A stretch of DNA of 64,000 nucleotides. It comes from Nothophaeocryptopus gaeumannii (taxonomy: Eukaryota; Ascomycota; Dothideomycetes; Mycosphaerellales; Mycosphaerellaceae). Positions 54,350 to 64,000 of this stretch are shown here, in pieces. Made by a program: the position numbers and the translations under genes. Under the pieces are notes generated by a model. The model did no database searches and was not told the origin of the DNA. It saw nothing but the letters and a program-made list of their open reading frames with translations. The DNA is taken from the NCBI GenBank assembly GCA_031771865.1, contig JASISA010000041.1, positions 620,001 to 684,000 of the forward strand, read 5' to 3'. Numbering within the stretch: position 1 is the first letter of the stretch; every line of letters begins with the position of its first letter.

Positions 54350-55270
54350 TTTAGAAAATCTATTAAAGTCTATAACTTTTTACTTTATATAGAAAGTAAG
54401 TTACCTATTAGAGTATATTAGTCTAGTATCTATAATATAGTTTATATTAAAAAAGGTAACTTACTTTATATATAAATTAGAAAGCTATAACTATCTTTTA
54501 AACTAGAGTACTTAATATAATAGTAAAACTATAATTAGACTTATATTTTTCCTACTCTTTAGTTTTACCTATTCTAAAGCTAATTAGATATTAGTAATAT
54601 TTAATATAGTCTATTTAATATATAAATAAGCTATTCTTAGTTATAGTTATATCTACTTAAGTCTATACTATTAAATATAATAGAGAAAACTAATAATAGA
54701 CTAATTTCTTCTTATATTCTAGATTACTTTATTAGAGACTTTATAGATATAGAAGGTAAAGTAGAAGTACTATTTTCTAGTATAAAAACAATTAGTACTC
54801 CTCTAAAGAGCTAAAGAATTTTAGAGAAAGGAAAAACTAGAGAATTCTAAAGAATTCGCTTATCTTAATACTTTCTCTACTAGTAATATAAATAGAGAGG
54901 AACTAGTACTAGAGGCTAAGGCTCTATCTAATAATAACTAGATTTTAGATACTAGAGCCTCTAGATATATTATTAGTAATAAGGAGTATTTTATTACTTT
55001 TATAAATAAAGAAACTATAATTAAGTAGAGTAATATAGAGTCTATAATCTCTTATAGTTATAGTAATATTAATTTAATTTTAATATTATAATTAGATAAC
55101 TATAAGGTTTATACCTTATTAAAGAGTAGTTCTATAGTATTATTTAGCCCTAAGGGAGATCTATTAGCTAAAGCTAAGAAAGATATATCCCTATATAAAC
55201 TAAATATCTCTATTCACTCTATAAAGAGAAAAGCCTCTAATATAGAGAATCTAAATCTATATATTAACTC
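54350..55270 (+). mobile_element. RIP-mutated Ty1/copia gag-protease remnant
   Basis: On the plus strand around 54,940-55,000 the reading ILDTRASRYIISNKEYFI corresponds to the copia protease signature (DTGAS with Gly changed to Arg). The upstream 500 bp would hold gag. Element borders and LTRs cannot be found by eye. Confidence 0.5.
54393..54467. repeat. Short inverted repeat
   Basis: AAAGTAAGTTACC at 54,393-54,405 and GGTAACTTACTTT at 54,455-54,467 are perfect complements separated by 49 bp. This could be hairpin or terminal repeats of a small mobile element. Its AT-rich setting reduces its significance. Confidence 0.5.
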
Positions 55271-55299
55271 TAATTATTAGAAGGTCGATTTTTAATTAT

Positions 55300-56142
55300 A
55301 GGTTTAGGTAATTTCTTAACGTTTTCTTAGAGCTTAGATAACTATAAAGAGGGAGTAAAGTAGTTATAGAAGATAGTAGTTATTAGTCTTCTTTATTATA
55401 TTTTTTTTCTTAGTATAAAGACAAGGCGTCTCTTTAGGTTCTTTTAATAATAAGAATCTAGTTACTTATGAAGTATTAGTTCTTATACGCCTATTATTAA
55501 GTCCTAGTTTCCTCTATTCTCTAGAGTACTATAGGCTAAGTACCTATATAATATAATCCTTTAGTCTCCTGAAAATTTTGGAGAGTCGAACGGCTTAGTA
55601 AATATATCTACTATCTATTCTTTAATAGGGACGAATTCTAAGGCTATTAACTCTTCTAAAATACATTCTCTAATAAAGTAATATTAAATATTAATATATC
55701 TAGTCTAAAAATAGTGCTTAGGATTATTAGCGAGTTCTATAGCTAATTATAAGTTAGTATAAGTTATATAGAGTATTATTACTACTATTAATTCCTAGTT
55801 CCTTATAAAGGTCTCTTAGGAATATAGCCTTAAAAGTAGCGTCTTTTAAAGCTATATATTTACTTTAGTAACTACTTAAAGATACTAATTTTTAGCTAGA
55901 TAAACGTTAACTTATAGGTACTTTAGAGCCTAATAGGAATAAATATCTAGAAGTAGAGTACCTAGTGATATAATTACTCCCCTAATCTACGTCGCTATAG
56001 CTATATAATAGTAGCTTAGATTATACTTTATATAAGAGGATTATTTAGGTATTTCTAGATCTTATTTAGAGCTCTAAAATAAGTATTGTCTAGATTAGAC
56101 CTAAACTTAGCGACTTACTCTATAGCGTATACGGTATACGTC
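55300..56142 (-). mobile_element. RIP-mutated Ty1/copia element, 3' part (interrupted by the LINE)
   Basis: On the minus strand near 55,560-55,630 the sequence reads PIKE-stop-IVDIFTKPFDSPKFSGD. This is the conserved end of the copia RNase H region (ADxFTKP). The element continues on the other side of the LINE, because removing the LINE and one target-site copy rejoins the flanks. Confidence 0.6.
56128..56142 (+). repeat. Target-site duplication, 5' copy
   Basis: TATACGGTATACGTC, identical to 61,324-61,338 and flanking the non-RIPped LINE. Fifteen perfect bases in this position are strong evidence for insertion by target-primed reverse transcription. Confidence 0.85.
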
Positions 56143-56326
56143 ATCATAAAGATACACCTCGAACGAATTTGGGGAGGCGGCATTACCAAAACCTCAGAAC
56201 ATACGGAACCTATCAAGGCAATACACGCATCCAAAGCACGGCTACACGCCGCTGTTGGCGGGTGCGCAGTCAGCGCTCGAAAATACTGATTCTCAGCATT
56301 AGAAGAAGAGAATTCTCTGCCAAGCA

Positions 56327-57586
56327 TGGCCAGTGCACAAGGCTGTGCTGCCTCAGGCACAGACAACGGACTAGAGCCATTTCAAGAGGTTACTGAAGAA
56401 ACTACTACAGGCAGAGATACAGGAGTATCAATCTAGCTTCCTACCCAACCTCCCAAGAGAAGGGGTATAGAGAGAAGAACGCAGCAGTAAACAAGAACCA
56501 GCAGGGTCCCTCTCACCTTGGGAGGCCCTGAAAGAGATTCAGAATGAGGCAGCTGAACTGATGCATCAGAGTCAACACTCCTCCCTCCAACCAGAGAGGG
56601 CAATCCAGATGATTCTGGATATGATTCACTCAACTGCAGCGCGGACCACGAAGCGCACCAACCAGGAAGCCACTCTGGAATCTATCCAACGGAGTATTAC
56701 ACAGATTCAGAAGAAGATAGAGCAGAGTCCAGGACCAAAGACAACCTGGGCTACAGTCGCAGCCCAACAGCCAGCCCAGCTGTCTAGCATCAAAGCACAA
56801 AGAGCTGCGTGCTCCCTCAAGATTCACGTAGACAACGAAGCGACTAGGGCTGAGCTTAGGGATGCTGAAGCTACCCGGATTGTTTCGCGTTTTACTGCAG
56901 AAGGAGGGAACTGGGCACATGTAGTCGCAGTCAAGAAGGTCCCCGATGGACTAGTTCTCACGACTACGGACCCTGCAGCAAGGAACCGAATGGCGGCAGA
57001 CACCCAAGGCCTAGGCAAGGTCTTGAAGGAGGCAAGAATAGCACAGAAAACCTTCCCAGTCCAAGTCCACTTTGTTACAGTTGCAGGAAACGACCTACTA
57101 CACAGCGGATCCAGTCAATTGAGGAAGACAACAAGCGGCTAATACCGGAATCCAAGTACAGAATGCCTGGTGGAAGGGCCAGAAAGCTATAGCAACGGAA
57201 CAAAGAAACAGAGCACTCTAGTAGTCGAACTGAAGACGGTGGAAGCTGCTAGAGCTGCGGTAGAGAAGGGCATTATCATCTCCGGAGTGCTCCACGACAC
57301 TGAAGAATGGGACCACCAATGGACAATAACACAGTGCTTCAACTGCCAAAGATATGGCCATATCGGCACAAGGTGCACAAACGGTACGGTGTGTGCAAGG
57401 TGTGGAGGAAGCCATAACATAAGAGAATGTGCGCACGAGAAGCTTGCAGAGGCAGACCGATTAAAGCACAGTAAATGCGGAAATTGCAGTCAGAACCCCA
57501 GCTTGGCACTATATGTGCTCAAAGAGACAAACAATCAAGGACAAGATTCAGAGCATGAAGAAGATAGGGGCGAGCTACATGGCTAA
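56327..57586 (+). pseudogene. LINE ORF1 (gag-like, zinc knuckles), broken
   Basis: It begins MASAQGCAASGTDNGLEPFQ at 56,327 and meets TAG at about 56,435. Frame changes lead to a 193-codon piece (56,561-57,142), then a 138-codon piece (57,170-57,586) with two to three CCHC-type knuckles (CFNCQRYGHIGTRC at about 57,334). ORF1 proteins of LINEs bind element RNA. An acidic Pro-rich tail follows before ORF2. Confidence 0.75.
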
Positions 57587-57860
57587 GCTAACCTACAGTA
57601 CTCCTAGCCCTACTTCTCCTCTGCCTTCCCCTCCTCTACAGCAAGGAGCGAATGGGGAGGAGAGGACAAACAGCTACCCGGACAAGCCGCGAATATGTCC
57701 CAGGCAGGAGGCCAATAGGAACAGCAGTAGAGAAGCGAACACTACAGAGGTTTGGGAGGCCAGTTGGGGCGGTGAACAGGGCTAAGACCATTGTACCGGA
57801 GCAAGGACAAGGGTCAATCCGACGAGCAATACAGCGGGATCAACCACCAGCTAGTACCCA

Positions 57861-60800
57861 ATGAACACACAACCGACACTAAGTATACTGCAGGCAAACG
57901 TACGGAAATCACAGGCTACCCACCGGCAGCTACTCGATGACAGCCAGAAAGACATTCTCGCTATCCAGGAGCCATACACTAACCCAAGCAATGGAAGAAC
58001 AGTCACACATCCGAAGTACTATACTGTTGCAGGGGAAGACAAAGACAGGAGAGTCGTATTCTACGTCCATAAGAAGTACAGCCTATCCGAATGGTCGCAC
58101 CGGATTATGAGTAATCAGAAGATCCTAATCTCACTACAAACGACAATAGGAACTGTACACCTCCATAACATCTATAACTGGGATGCGAGGCTTACAGTGG
58201 AGGAGCTTTTAGAAGGTATTGAGGAACCGGGAGAACACGTTCTAGTTGGAGACTTCAATCTTCACCACCGTTGGTGGGGAGGACCGTTAGTACCACAGGA
58301 GGATCTTAGAGCAAGAGAGCTACGAGAGGCGTGTCGAGACACGCTATACCTAGCGACACCCCTAGGCCTTGCTACCTGGAGAAAGACACCACAGTCCCAA
58401 ACTGGGACGACGATAGACCTTACTCTTGCAACAGAGGAGATATCAAAGAGGATAACAGCATGTCAGCCAGGCAAGGAAGACATTGACTCTGATCATATCA
58501 GCATAGAGACAACTATTGACATAGGGATACAGGAGGAGACGAGAACAAGATGGATGTGGAAGGACACTAACTGGGAGGAGTTCAGAGAGACGCTCCAAAA
58601 GCTCCTACCTACAGCCGAAGGGATGACAACAAAGGAGGATATAGATAGCACCGTGAGTGATCTCAGCAATGCTCTACAAAGACAAGGGACCTTGTTGTCC
58701 GGCGTAAAACATATCGGCCGCCAGATCCAAGGAGTGTGCCGGTGGTACTACATGCGATTCAGGAGGCTCGGCAGGCAAGACGGCATGCACAATGGACAGG
58801 GAGCGAGGAGCACTGGAAGGAGTGGAGGGCACGAAACCAGGAGAAAAAGAGAACTATCCAGACAGAGAAAAGGAAACAGTGGAGGACCGCGGTTCACAAA
58901 ACCGCTAGCGAGCCACAGGGAATGTGGAAGCTGGCTAAGTGGGCAAAGAACAGCGATAGCCCTATTCGACCTCCCCAGATGCCTACACTAACACACAATA
59001 ACGATCAGTTCGACGGACAGTGCGAAAACAGAGATCCTACGGACAGCCCTTTTCCCAATGCCAGAGCCCGCAGACACATCAGACATCGAGAGCACCACGT
59101 ACCCAGAACCTGTCAATATAGCATGCGAAATTACAGAAGAGGAGGTACGAAAAGTAGTCCAAAGACTGCCGAACGACAAGGCTCCCGGCCTCGACGAGAT
59201 ACCAAACAGATGCATTAAGAAGTGCCTAGCTCAGCTACTCCCTATCCTCCAACGCATCTTCCAACAGTGTGTTTCAATTGGCTACCACCCAGCCCAGTTT
59301 CGGAAAGCTAGGACGATTATGCTACAGAAGGCGGGTAAAGACTCATCTACTCCAAAGGATGGAGGCCTATTGCCCTTCTATCGTGCATTGGCAAGATACT
59401 AGAAGCAATAGTTGCACGGAAAATAGGACAGGCTGTACGGGAACATAAGTTGCTTCCTCAAAACCAAATGGCGCAAGCGGGTAGATCGACCGGAGACGCA
59501 CTACGGTACATCCTTCAAAGCGTTCAGACTGCGTGGAAGAAAGGCAAGGTGGCCTCGGTGTTATCACTTGACATAACAGGAGCGTTTGACAAAGTCAATC
59601 ACGAACGGTTAATCCACAACCTACGGTGCAGGAGGATTCCATACTGGATTACAGCTTTTGTAGCGTCATTCCTGAAGGACAGAGAGACAACAATCGCTAT
59701 CCCCGGATACGAGTCACCGGCAGCACGAGTGGCATGCGGAATCCCACAAGGAAGCACCATCTCACCTATCCTGTTCCTCTTCTTTACAGCCTCCCTCCTA
59801 GAAGGAATGGAATACACCGAAGCAGTTGGGTTTGCAGATGATACATACCTCATTGCAGTGTCAAATTCGACAAGAGGTACATGCGAGGCACTAGAAAAGG
59901 ACCACAACAGCTGTCTACAATGGGCCTCAAGACATGGAGCTAAGTTCGCCCCTCAGAAATACAAAGTCATGCACTTTACAAAGGGGCACAAGGAGCACAT
60001 CCGAATCCCAGAGAACACCCAACATCCCGTCGCTCCAGAGTGGCCTAGAGGACACAATGAGGGTCCTAGGAGTAATCGTTGATAAGAGACTCCAAGTGGC
60101 ACGCACAGATAGAGAATACCCTTACAAAAGCAAAACGGCTAGAAGCTGCACTACGACGGATTACTGCTGCTACGTGGGGCGCCACGGTAGAGACAGCCCG
60201 TAAGCTATATATCTCAATGATCAGGCCAGCAGTAATGCACGGGAGCGAGGTATGGATGGCAGGAAAGGAGACTGGAATCTCAAAAATGCTCCAACAAAAG
60301 CTACGGGTAATGCAGAATAGATTCCTACGGATAATCCTTGGGGCCTACCGAGCTACACCAACGCGACTGTTACACAAAGAACTCCAGATCGAAGACATTA
60401 CCGAGTATGGGAAGAGAACTGCTATAGCTGCAATGGCTGCGCAGAGGCAGAGGCCGGATATACACCAGGCCATGCAAGAGCTGAAGGGGCGGATCCTACT
60501 AAAGTGCGGACAACTTGGGGCATATAGCAGACGCCTGAGAAAACCATACAGCTCGCCACTAGAGCAGACAGACGAGCAGGCTACTATCCTACGGTCCCAG
60601 CTCTCTCACATAGACAGAGCAGATCCAAAGAAGACTCGGAAAGCAACATGGACTATCCTCCAGGGCCAGTATGAGCGGGACGAGTCACAGAAGTGGGACA
60701 ATGCTAGGCGCGAAGGAATCCTCCCACTCGCGTTCAGGACTCCATGGAACACCAATACCCGGGAGCTTTATCGAGGGCTTAGCAAAGCCCAGGCCGCGAT

Positions 60801-60963
60801 AGTGTTCCAGATACGGTCAGAGACAATTGGCCTTCCTCACTTCCTCCACAAGGTTGGGGTGCCCGACACTAGCCCCTACTGCGAATGTGGAGATAGAGGA
60901 CAGCTCGACACTACCTTGCCTACTGTACAAACATGCGAGAGAGTAGAAGGGAACTCATCTTAG
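57861..60963 (+). pseudogene. LINE ORF2 (endonuclease and reverse transcriptase), broken
   Basis: The endonuclease runs intact from MNTQPTLSILQANVRKS at 57,861 to about 58,700. The linker and fingers (NDKAPGLDEIPNRCIKK at about 59,175) are in a different frame. The palm is in a third frame: LSLDITGAFDKVNHERL, CGIPQGS and FADD at about 59,830. The thumb continues in 60,079-60,963 (KLYISMIRPAVMHGSEVWMA), and the C-terminus carries YCECG. Catalytic residues are all present but are never in one frame. Confidence 0.8.
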
Positions 60964-61308
60964 CCACTAGATGCCAGGACGCGAGAAGATGGCTTACTGA
61001 GTTTCCTAGACAAACGGCAGCGTGGGCAATAAGGCATCTCCCCATAGGACAATTCGAGTGGACCCTCAAACATCTCCCAGAGCAGGCCGGAGATCTCGAA
61101 CCCAAGTAAGGAGGATGATGTTGACTCTGGCGTGTCAGCCAGCTGCCTACGAGCAAACATATTGGTTCTATAGTACCTAAGATGCAGTAGGGTGTAAGGC
61201 ATAACAGAGAAGGGAGGAAGTTTTACGCTGTAGGCACTTTCTACAGGGTTTTCTTTTACAACATGTAGATATGCTAGAAGGGGCACGGCCTGTAGCTAGC
61301 TCGAATAC

Positions 61309-61323
61309 ATTTATTATTATTAT
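61309..61323 (+). repeat. (TTA)n tail of the LINE
   Basis: ATTTATTATTATTATTAT ends the element directly before the second target-site copy. Short simple-repeat tails rather than poly(A) are typical of I/Tad-type LINEs. Confidence 0.75.
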
Positions 61324-61338
61324 TATACGGTATACGTC
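61324..61338 (+). repeat. Target-site duplication, 3' copy
   Basis: TATACGGTATACGTC, identical to 56,128-56,142. RIP-degraded copia sequence resumes immediately after it. Confidence 0.85.
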
Positions 61339-64000
61339 TAGCCTTGTTTTAGTTACTAAATAGATTAAAGTACTAACTTTAGATTAATATTCTTTTAGTT
61401 TATCTATAGAAGTATTTTCTCTAGATTTCTCTAGTCTTATTCTAACCTCTATAGGCATAGATATAGACGTTAGTTCCTTTTTATATCTCTTTAGTAGCTT
61501 AGCTAGATAGTCTAATTATAAAAGAGTAATAGTTTTATTATCCCTATTCCTAGATATATCTATACTTAGGTAATATTTTATAGGTCCTAGATTACTAAGA
61601 TCTATATATTAAAAGAGCTTATTCTTTAGTTCTTTAACTCAAATTTTATTAAGACTAAAGACTAATATATTATCTATATAACAAATTATTATTAAGCCTT
61701 TTTTATAATATATAGTAGATCTATAGAAGAAAACTATAGAAGCCTTAAGAGAGCCTACTAGACCTACCTTAATTAGGCCTAGAAATTAGAAGTAGTATTT
61801 ATACTATAGAAATTCTAACTTATCTACTTTATAAGAAGCTAAAGATATAACCTATAATATATTATAGGAGTATATAGGAGTATAGTAGTAATAACTCTCT
61901 AGAAGGAAGTAGAAATTAGACTACTTAACCTATATACTTAAGGACTAGCTAGATAAGCTACTATTACTAACCTAGATAAGCTAGTATATAAATTTATCTA
62001 TAATAAATATAGGGAAATAGTATAAATAATTATAGAGACTAAGAGAAAAAGAACTAACTAGAGAGTCTAGATAAAGTAAGAGGAGATATATAAGATAGTT
62101 AAGGAATAGGAGGAATAGGAGATAGGAGTAGAGAAGGATAGATAGATAGAGAGAGAGTAGGAAAAATAATAGTAAACTAAGAAAGAGAAATAAATATAAG
62201 AGGGACTAGGATAACTATCTATATAGGATATAGAGTCTAATTAAGATAGAATATATTAGGCTTAATACCTACCTTATAAAGAGGAGAGTACTAGGTATTA
62301 TACTAGAATACTAGGGAGTCTAAATACTTAAATATATATATATCTTTTATCTACTATACTAAGAAATAAGAGGAGCCCTATTTACTAAGGTAGAGATAAC
62401 TAGTTAGAAAGATCTTCTAAATATAAAGAGGGGACTCCTTACTATAGTAAGATAGCTAATTAGAGAGTTAGTCCTAGATTAATTCTCGCTAGTAAAAGAG
62501 AAGGAAAAGGAATAGGAGACTATAAATAGGAGTCGATATAATTAGTTTAGATAATACTAGATTATACCTATAACGTAGGAGAGAGAGAGAGAGAGAGAGA
62601 GAAGAATAGAGTTCTAGTAAGAGGAAGGACTACTAGCGAACCTATATCTATCTAAAGGTAATCGATATATAGAGTATAGCTAGCTAACTATAAAGATATA
62701 GGGAGGATTAGGGAGTTTTTATACTAGAGGGGTTAACCTAAAGGCTTTTCTACTTAAAACACGTATATAAAGCGCGCTACTTACTCTATAGAGAGGTAGT
62801 CTAGTAATAGAATAAATCTATCTATCTAATAAGTTAGAGTTTTAAGAGTATTCTTTTACTTAATAAGTAGAAATCCTTATTTCTTTTAAGAAAAGTTATC
62901 TATAATCTTAAACTAGTATTTAAATCTATATCTTAATAAAGAGAGTAGTATAGGTATACTAAGTAATACGCCTATAGTCGAATTAATATTCCTCGACTAG
63001 TAGTATTAATATACTAGACTATCTTTAATTAGCTTATCTTAAGCTTTATAGAGCTCTTAGAGGAGTAATTATAGTAATATAAGAAGGAGGAGATAATAAG
63101 TAATAAGCCTATATATATACCTATATAATAATTATATAAGCCTTTTAGAGAGTTATAACTTTATAAGTATTATAAAGTAATCTAGATCTAAAGTAATTAC
63201 TATAGCTACTTTTAAGTTATCTATTAATATAGATAAAGTAACTTCTATCTTACTATTCTTAGAGCTTAGTATAAAGTATACTTTCTCTTCTCTTTCTTAG
63301 AGTAATAAGAAAATATCTTTAATAAAAAGAATATCTCTATAAAGATAGGTTTAGATAACCTTCTTTCCTAAAGAAGAAGTTAATAAAAATAAAAGTAGTT
63401 AAATAGAGAACTATTTACTTAAATAATTCTAAGATATAAGATTAACTCTAAGACCTAGTATAAGAAGGATATAATCTAGAATTATAGTCTTTCTACTTCT
63501 TCTACTTAAAATTACTTATTCTATATATATTACTTTAATATAACCTCCTTCTACCTTTATCTAGACCTTCTTCTCTAAAGGAGTCTTAGTTCTAAATAAG
63601 GTAGGCTAGTTAGTTATATAGAATAAGATATAAGAGTTAAGTAGCTATTCTAACTTTAGATACTTACCTTTTACCTCTATAGTTAAGTATACTACTTTAT
63701 TCTAGTTATCTTTATTAGATAGAATATTTAAATTCTTACTAGATAAAGTAGAGTAGTCTAACTCCTAGGCTATAAATCCTTTCCTCTTTTACCTAGCTTA
63801 AGTCCCTTTTCCTATCTTTAGGCTAGCTACTTAAGTAGATAGCTTCTTAATCTAGGCCTTAAGATTATTAAGTAATAACTTCTTACTTAATAGGCCTCTC
63901 TTTTACCTTAGTAGGGACTCTATTCTTCCTCTAGTCTTAGAATTAGATCTAATAGTTAGCTTCTCTAAGATTAGCTCTTATCCCTAAGTTTTAGCTAGTA
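61339..64000. repeat. RIP-degraded AT-rich island, right part (copia remnant continues)
   Basis: The composition is the same as at 49,641-56,127: TpA-rich, stops in every frame, CpA and TpG rare. By continuity across the LINE insertion this should be the 5'-ward part of the minus-strand copia element, but individual domains are too eroded for me to place. A (GA)12 microsatellite lies at 62,579-62,602. The island runs off the window edge. Confidence 0.7.
62579..62602 (+). repeat. (GA)12 microsatellite
   Basis: An uninterrupted GA dinucleotide run within the RIP-degraded island. Confidence 0.9.

Larger units (their letters stand above)
49641..56127. repeat. RIP-degraded AT-rich transposon island, left part
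   Basis: No frame of even 60 codons is open on either strand. TpA-rich words dominate, while CpA and TpG nearly vanish: between 49,681 and 50,040 I count no CpA and one TpG. That is the expected outcome of RIP, which converts CpA to TpA in repeats. Pieces of retrotransposon coding sequence can still be read through the stops and are listed separately. Positions 52,100-54,340 are less AT-rich than the flanks, so several elements with different RIP load are present. I see no host gene. Confidence 0.85.
56143..61323 (+). mobile_element. Non-RIPped LINE (Tad/I-like non-LTR retrotransposon), decayed by frameshifts
   Basis: A 5.18-kb element bounded by a 15-bp duplication and ending in a (TTA)n tail. 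Its base composition resembles the gene-rich part, in sharp contrast with both flanks. ORF1 starts near ATG 56,327, carries stops, and includes CCHC knuckles (CFNCQRYGHIGTRC, CARCGGSHNIREC). ORF2 starts at ATG 57,861. It encodes an apurinic-type endonuclease (LAIQEPY, GDFNLHHRWWGG, SDHIS), then reverse transcriptase (ACGIPQGSTISPILF, FADDTYL) and a Cys-bearing C-terminal region. I find no RNase H domain. At least five frame changes (about 58,730, 59,000, 59,360, 60,030-60,090 and within ORF1) mean it cannot move by itself. Confidence 0.85.

Noticed and set aside
49641..64000. CRISPR-like or satellite array in the AT-rich block
   Set aside because: Visual repetitiveness comes from TpA saturation. 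No regular unit with spacers is present, and CRISPR is not expected in a fungus.

Overview
The window is filamentous ascomycete (Pezizomycotina) nuclear DNA, probably Dothideomycetes. The evidence is compact genes with short spliceosomal introns of about 49-64 bp (GTNNGN donors, CTRAY branch sites, YAG acceptors), fungal-type Zn2Cys6 and MYND proteins, and a large AT-rich block whose composition is that of repeat-induced point mutation (RIP). I reconstructed gene models by hand from splice sites and reading-frame continuity. The order-level placement is an inference.

Positions 1-12,100 hold the 3' end of an unknown gene, TIM23 and a THADA/Trm732-like tRNA-modification partner sharing a 269-bp divergent promoter, a 43-aa two-exon microprotein gene, a sulfotransferase-like gene and a broken short-chain dehydrogenase. 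Positions 12,100-21,500 hold a fungus-specific conserved gene, a five-exon Zn2Cys6 regulator, a 5'-truncated pectate lyase, an FAD monooxygenase, an NTF2-like protein and a decayed single-pass membrane protein gene. Positions 21,500-31,200 hold GINS subunit SLD5, a C2H2-like hypothetical, twinfilin, a carboxymuconate cyclase-like beta-propeller enzyme, the second 43-aa microprotein, a MYND protein preceded by an overlapping small ORF, and a Dal5-family transporter. Positions 31,200-37,300 are gene-poor, with two lineage-specific hypotheticals, an odd SAM-methyltransferase-like ORF and a frame-broken bZIP-like locus.

Positions 37,300-44,000 hold a head-to-head pair of paralogous Argonaute-like genes. 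The plus-strand copy is one uninterrupted 1,047-aa frame whose PIWI catalytic acidic positions appear to be replaced (His, Ser, Cys). The minus-strand copy is a pseudogene with a frameshift and two in-frame stops. Both share the His replacement and a similar extreme C-terminus. Next come a CCDC47-like ER protein, a FAD oxidoreductase and the ribosome-assembly WD40 protein SQT1.

From about 49,640 to the end is a RIP-degraded transposon island with no gene. It contains remnants of LINE and Ty1/copia elements and a roughly 400-bp-arm inverted duplication. Inserted in the copia remnant is a 5.2-kb LINE that is not RIP-mutated, bounded by a perfect 15-bp target-site duplication and ending in a (TTA)n tail.

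The candidates for something undescribed are the catalytically degenerate Argonaute-like family with its paired pseudogene, and the 43-aa four-cysteine microprotein family whose two copies share protein ends and intron position.
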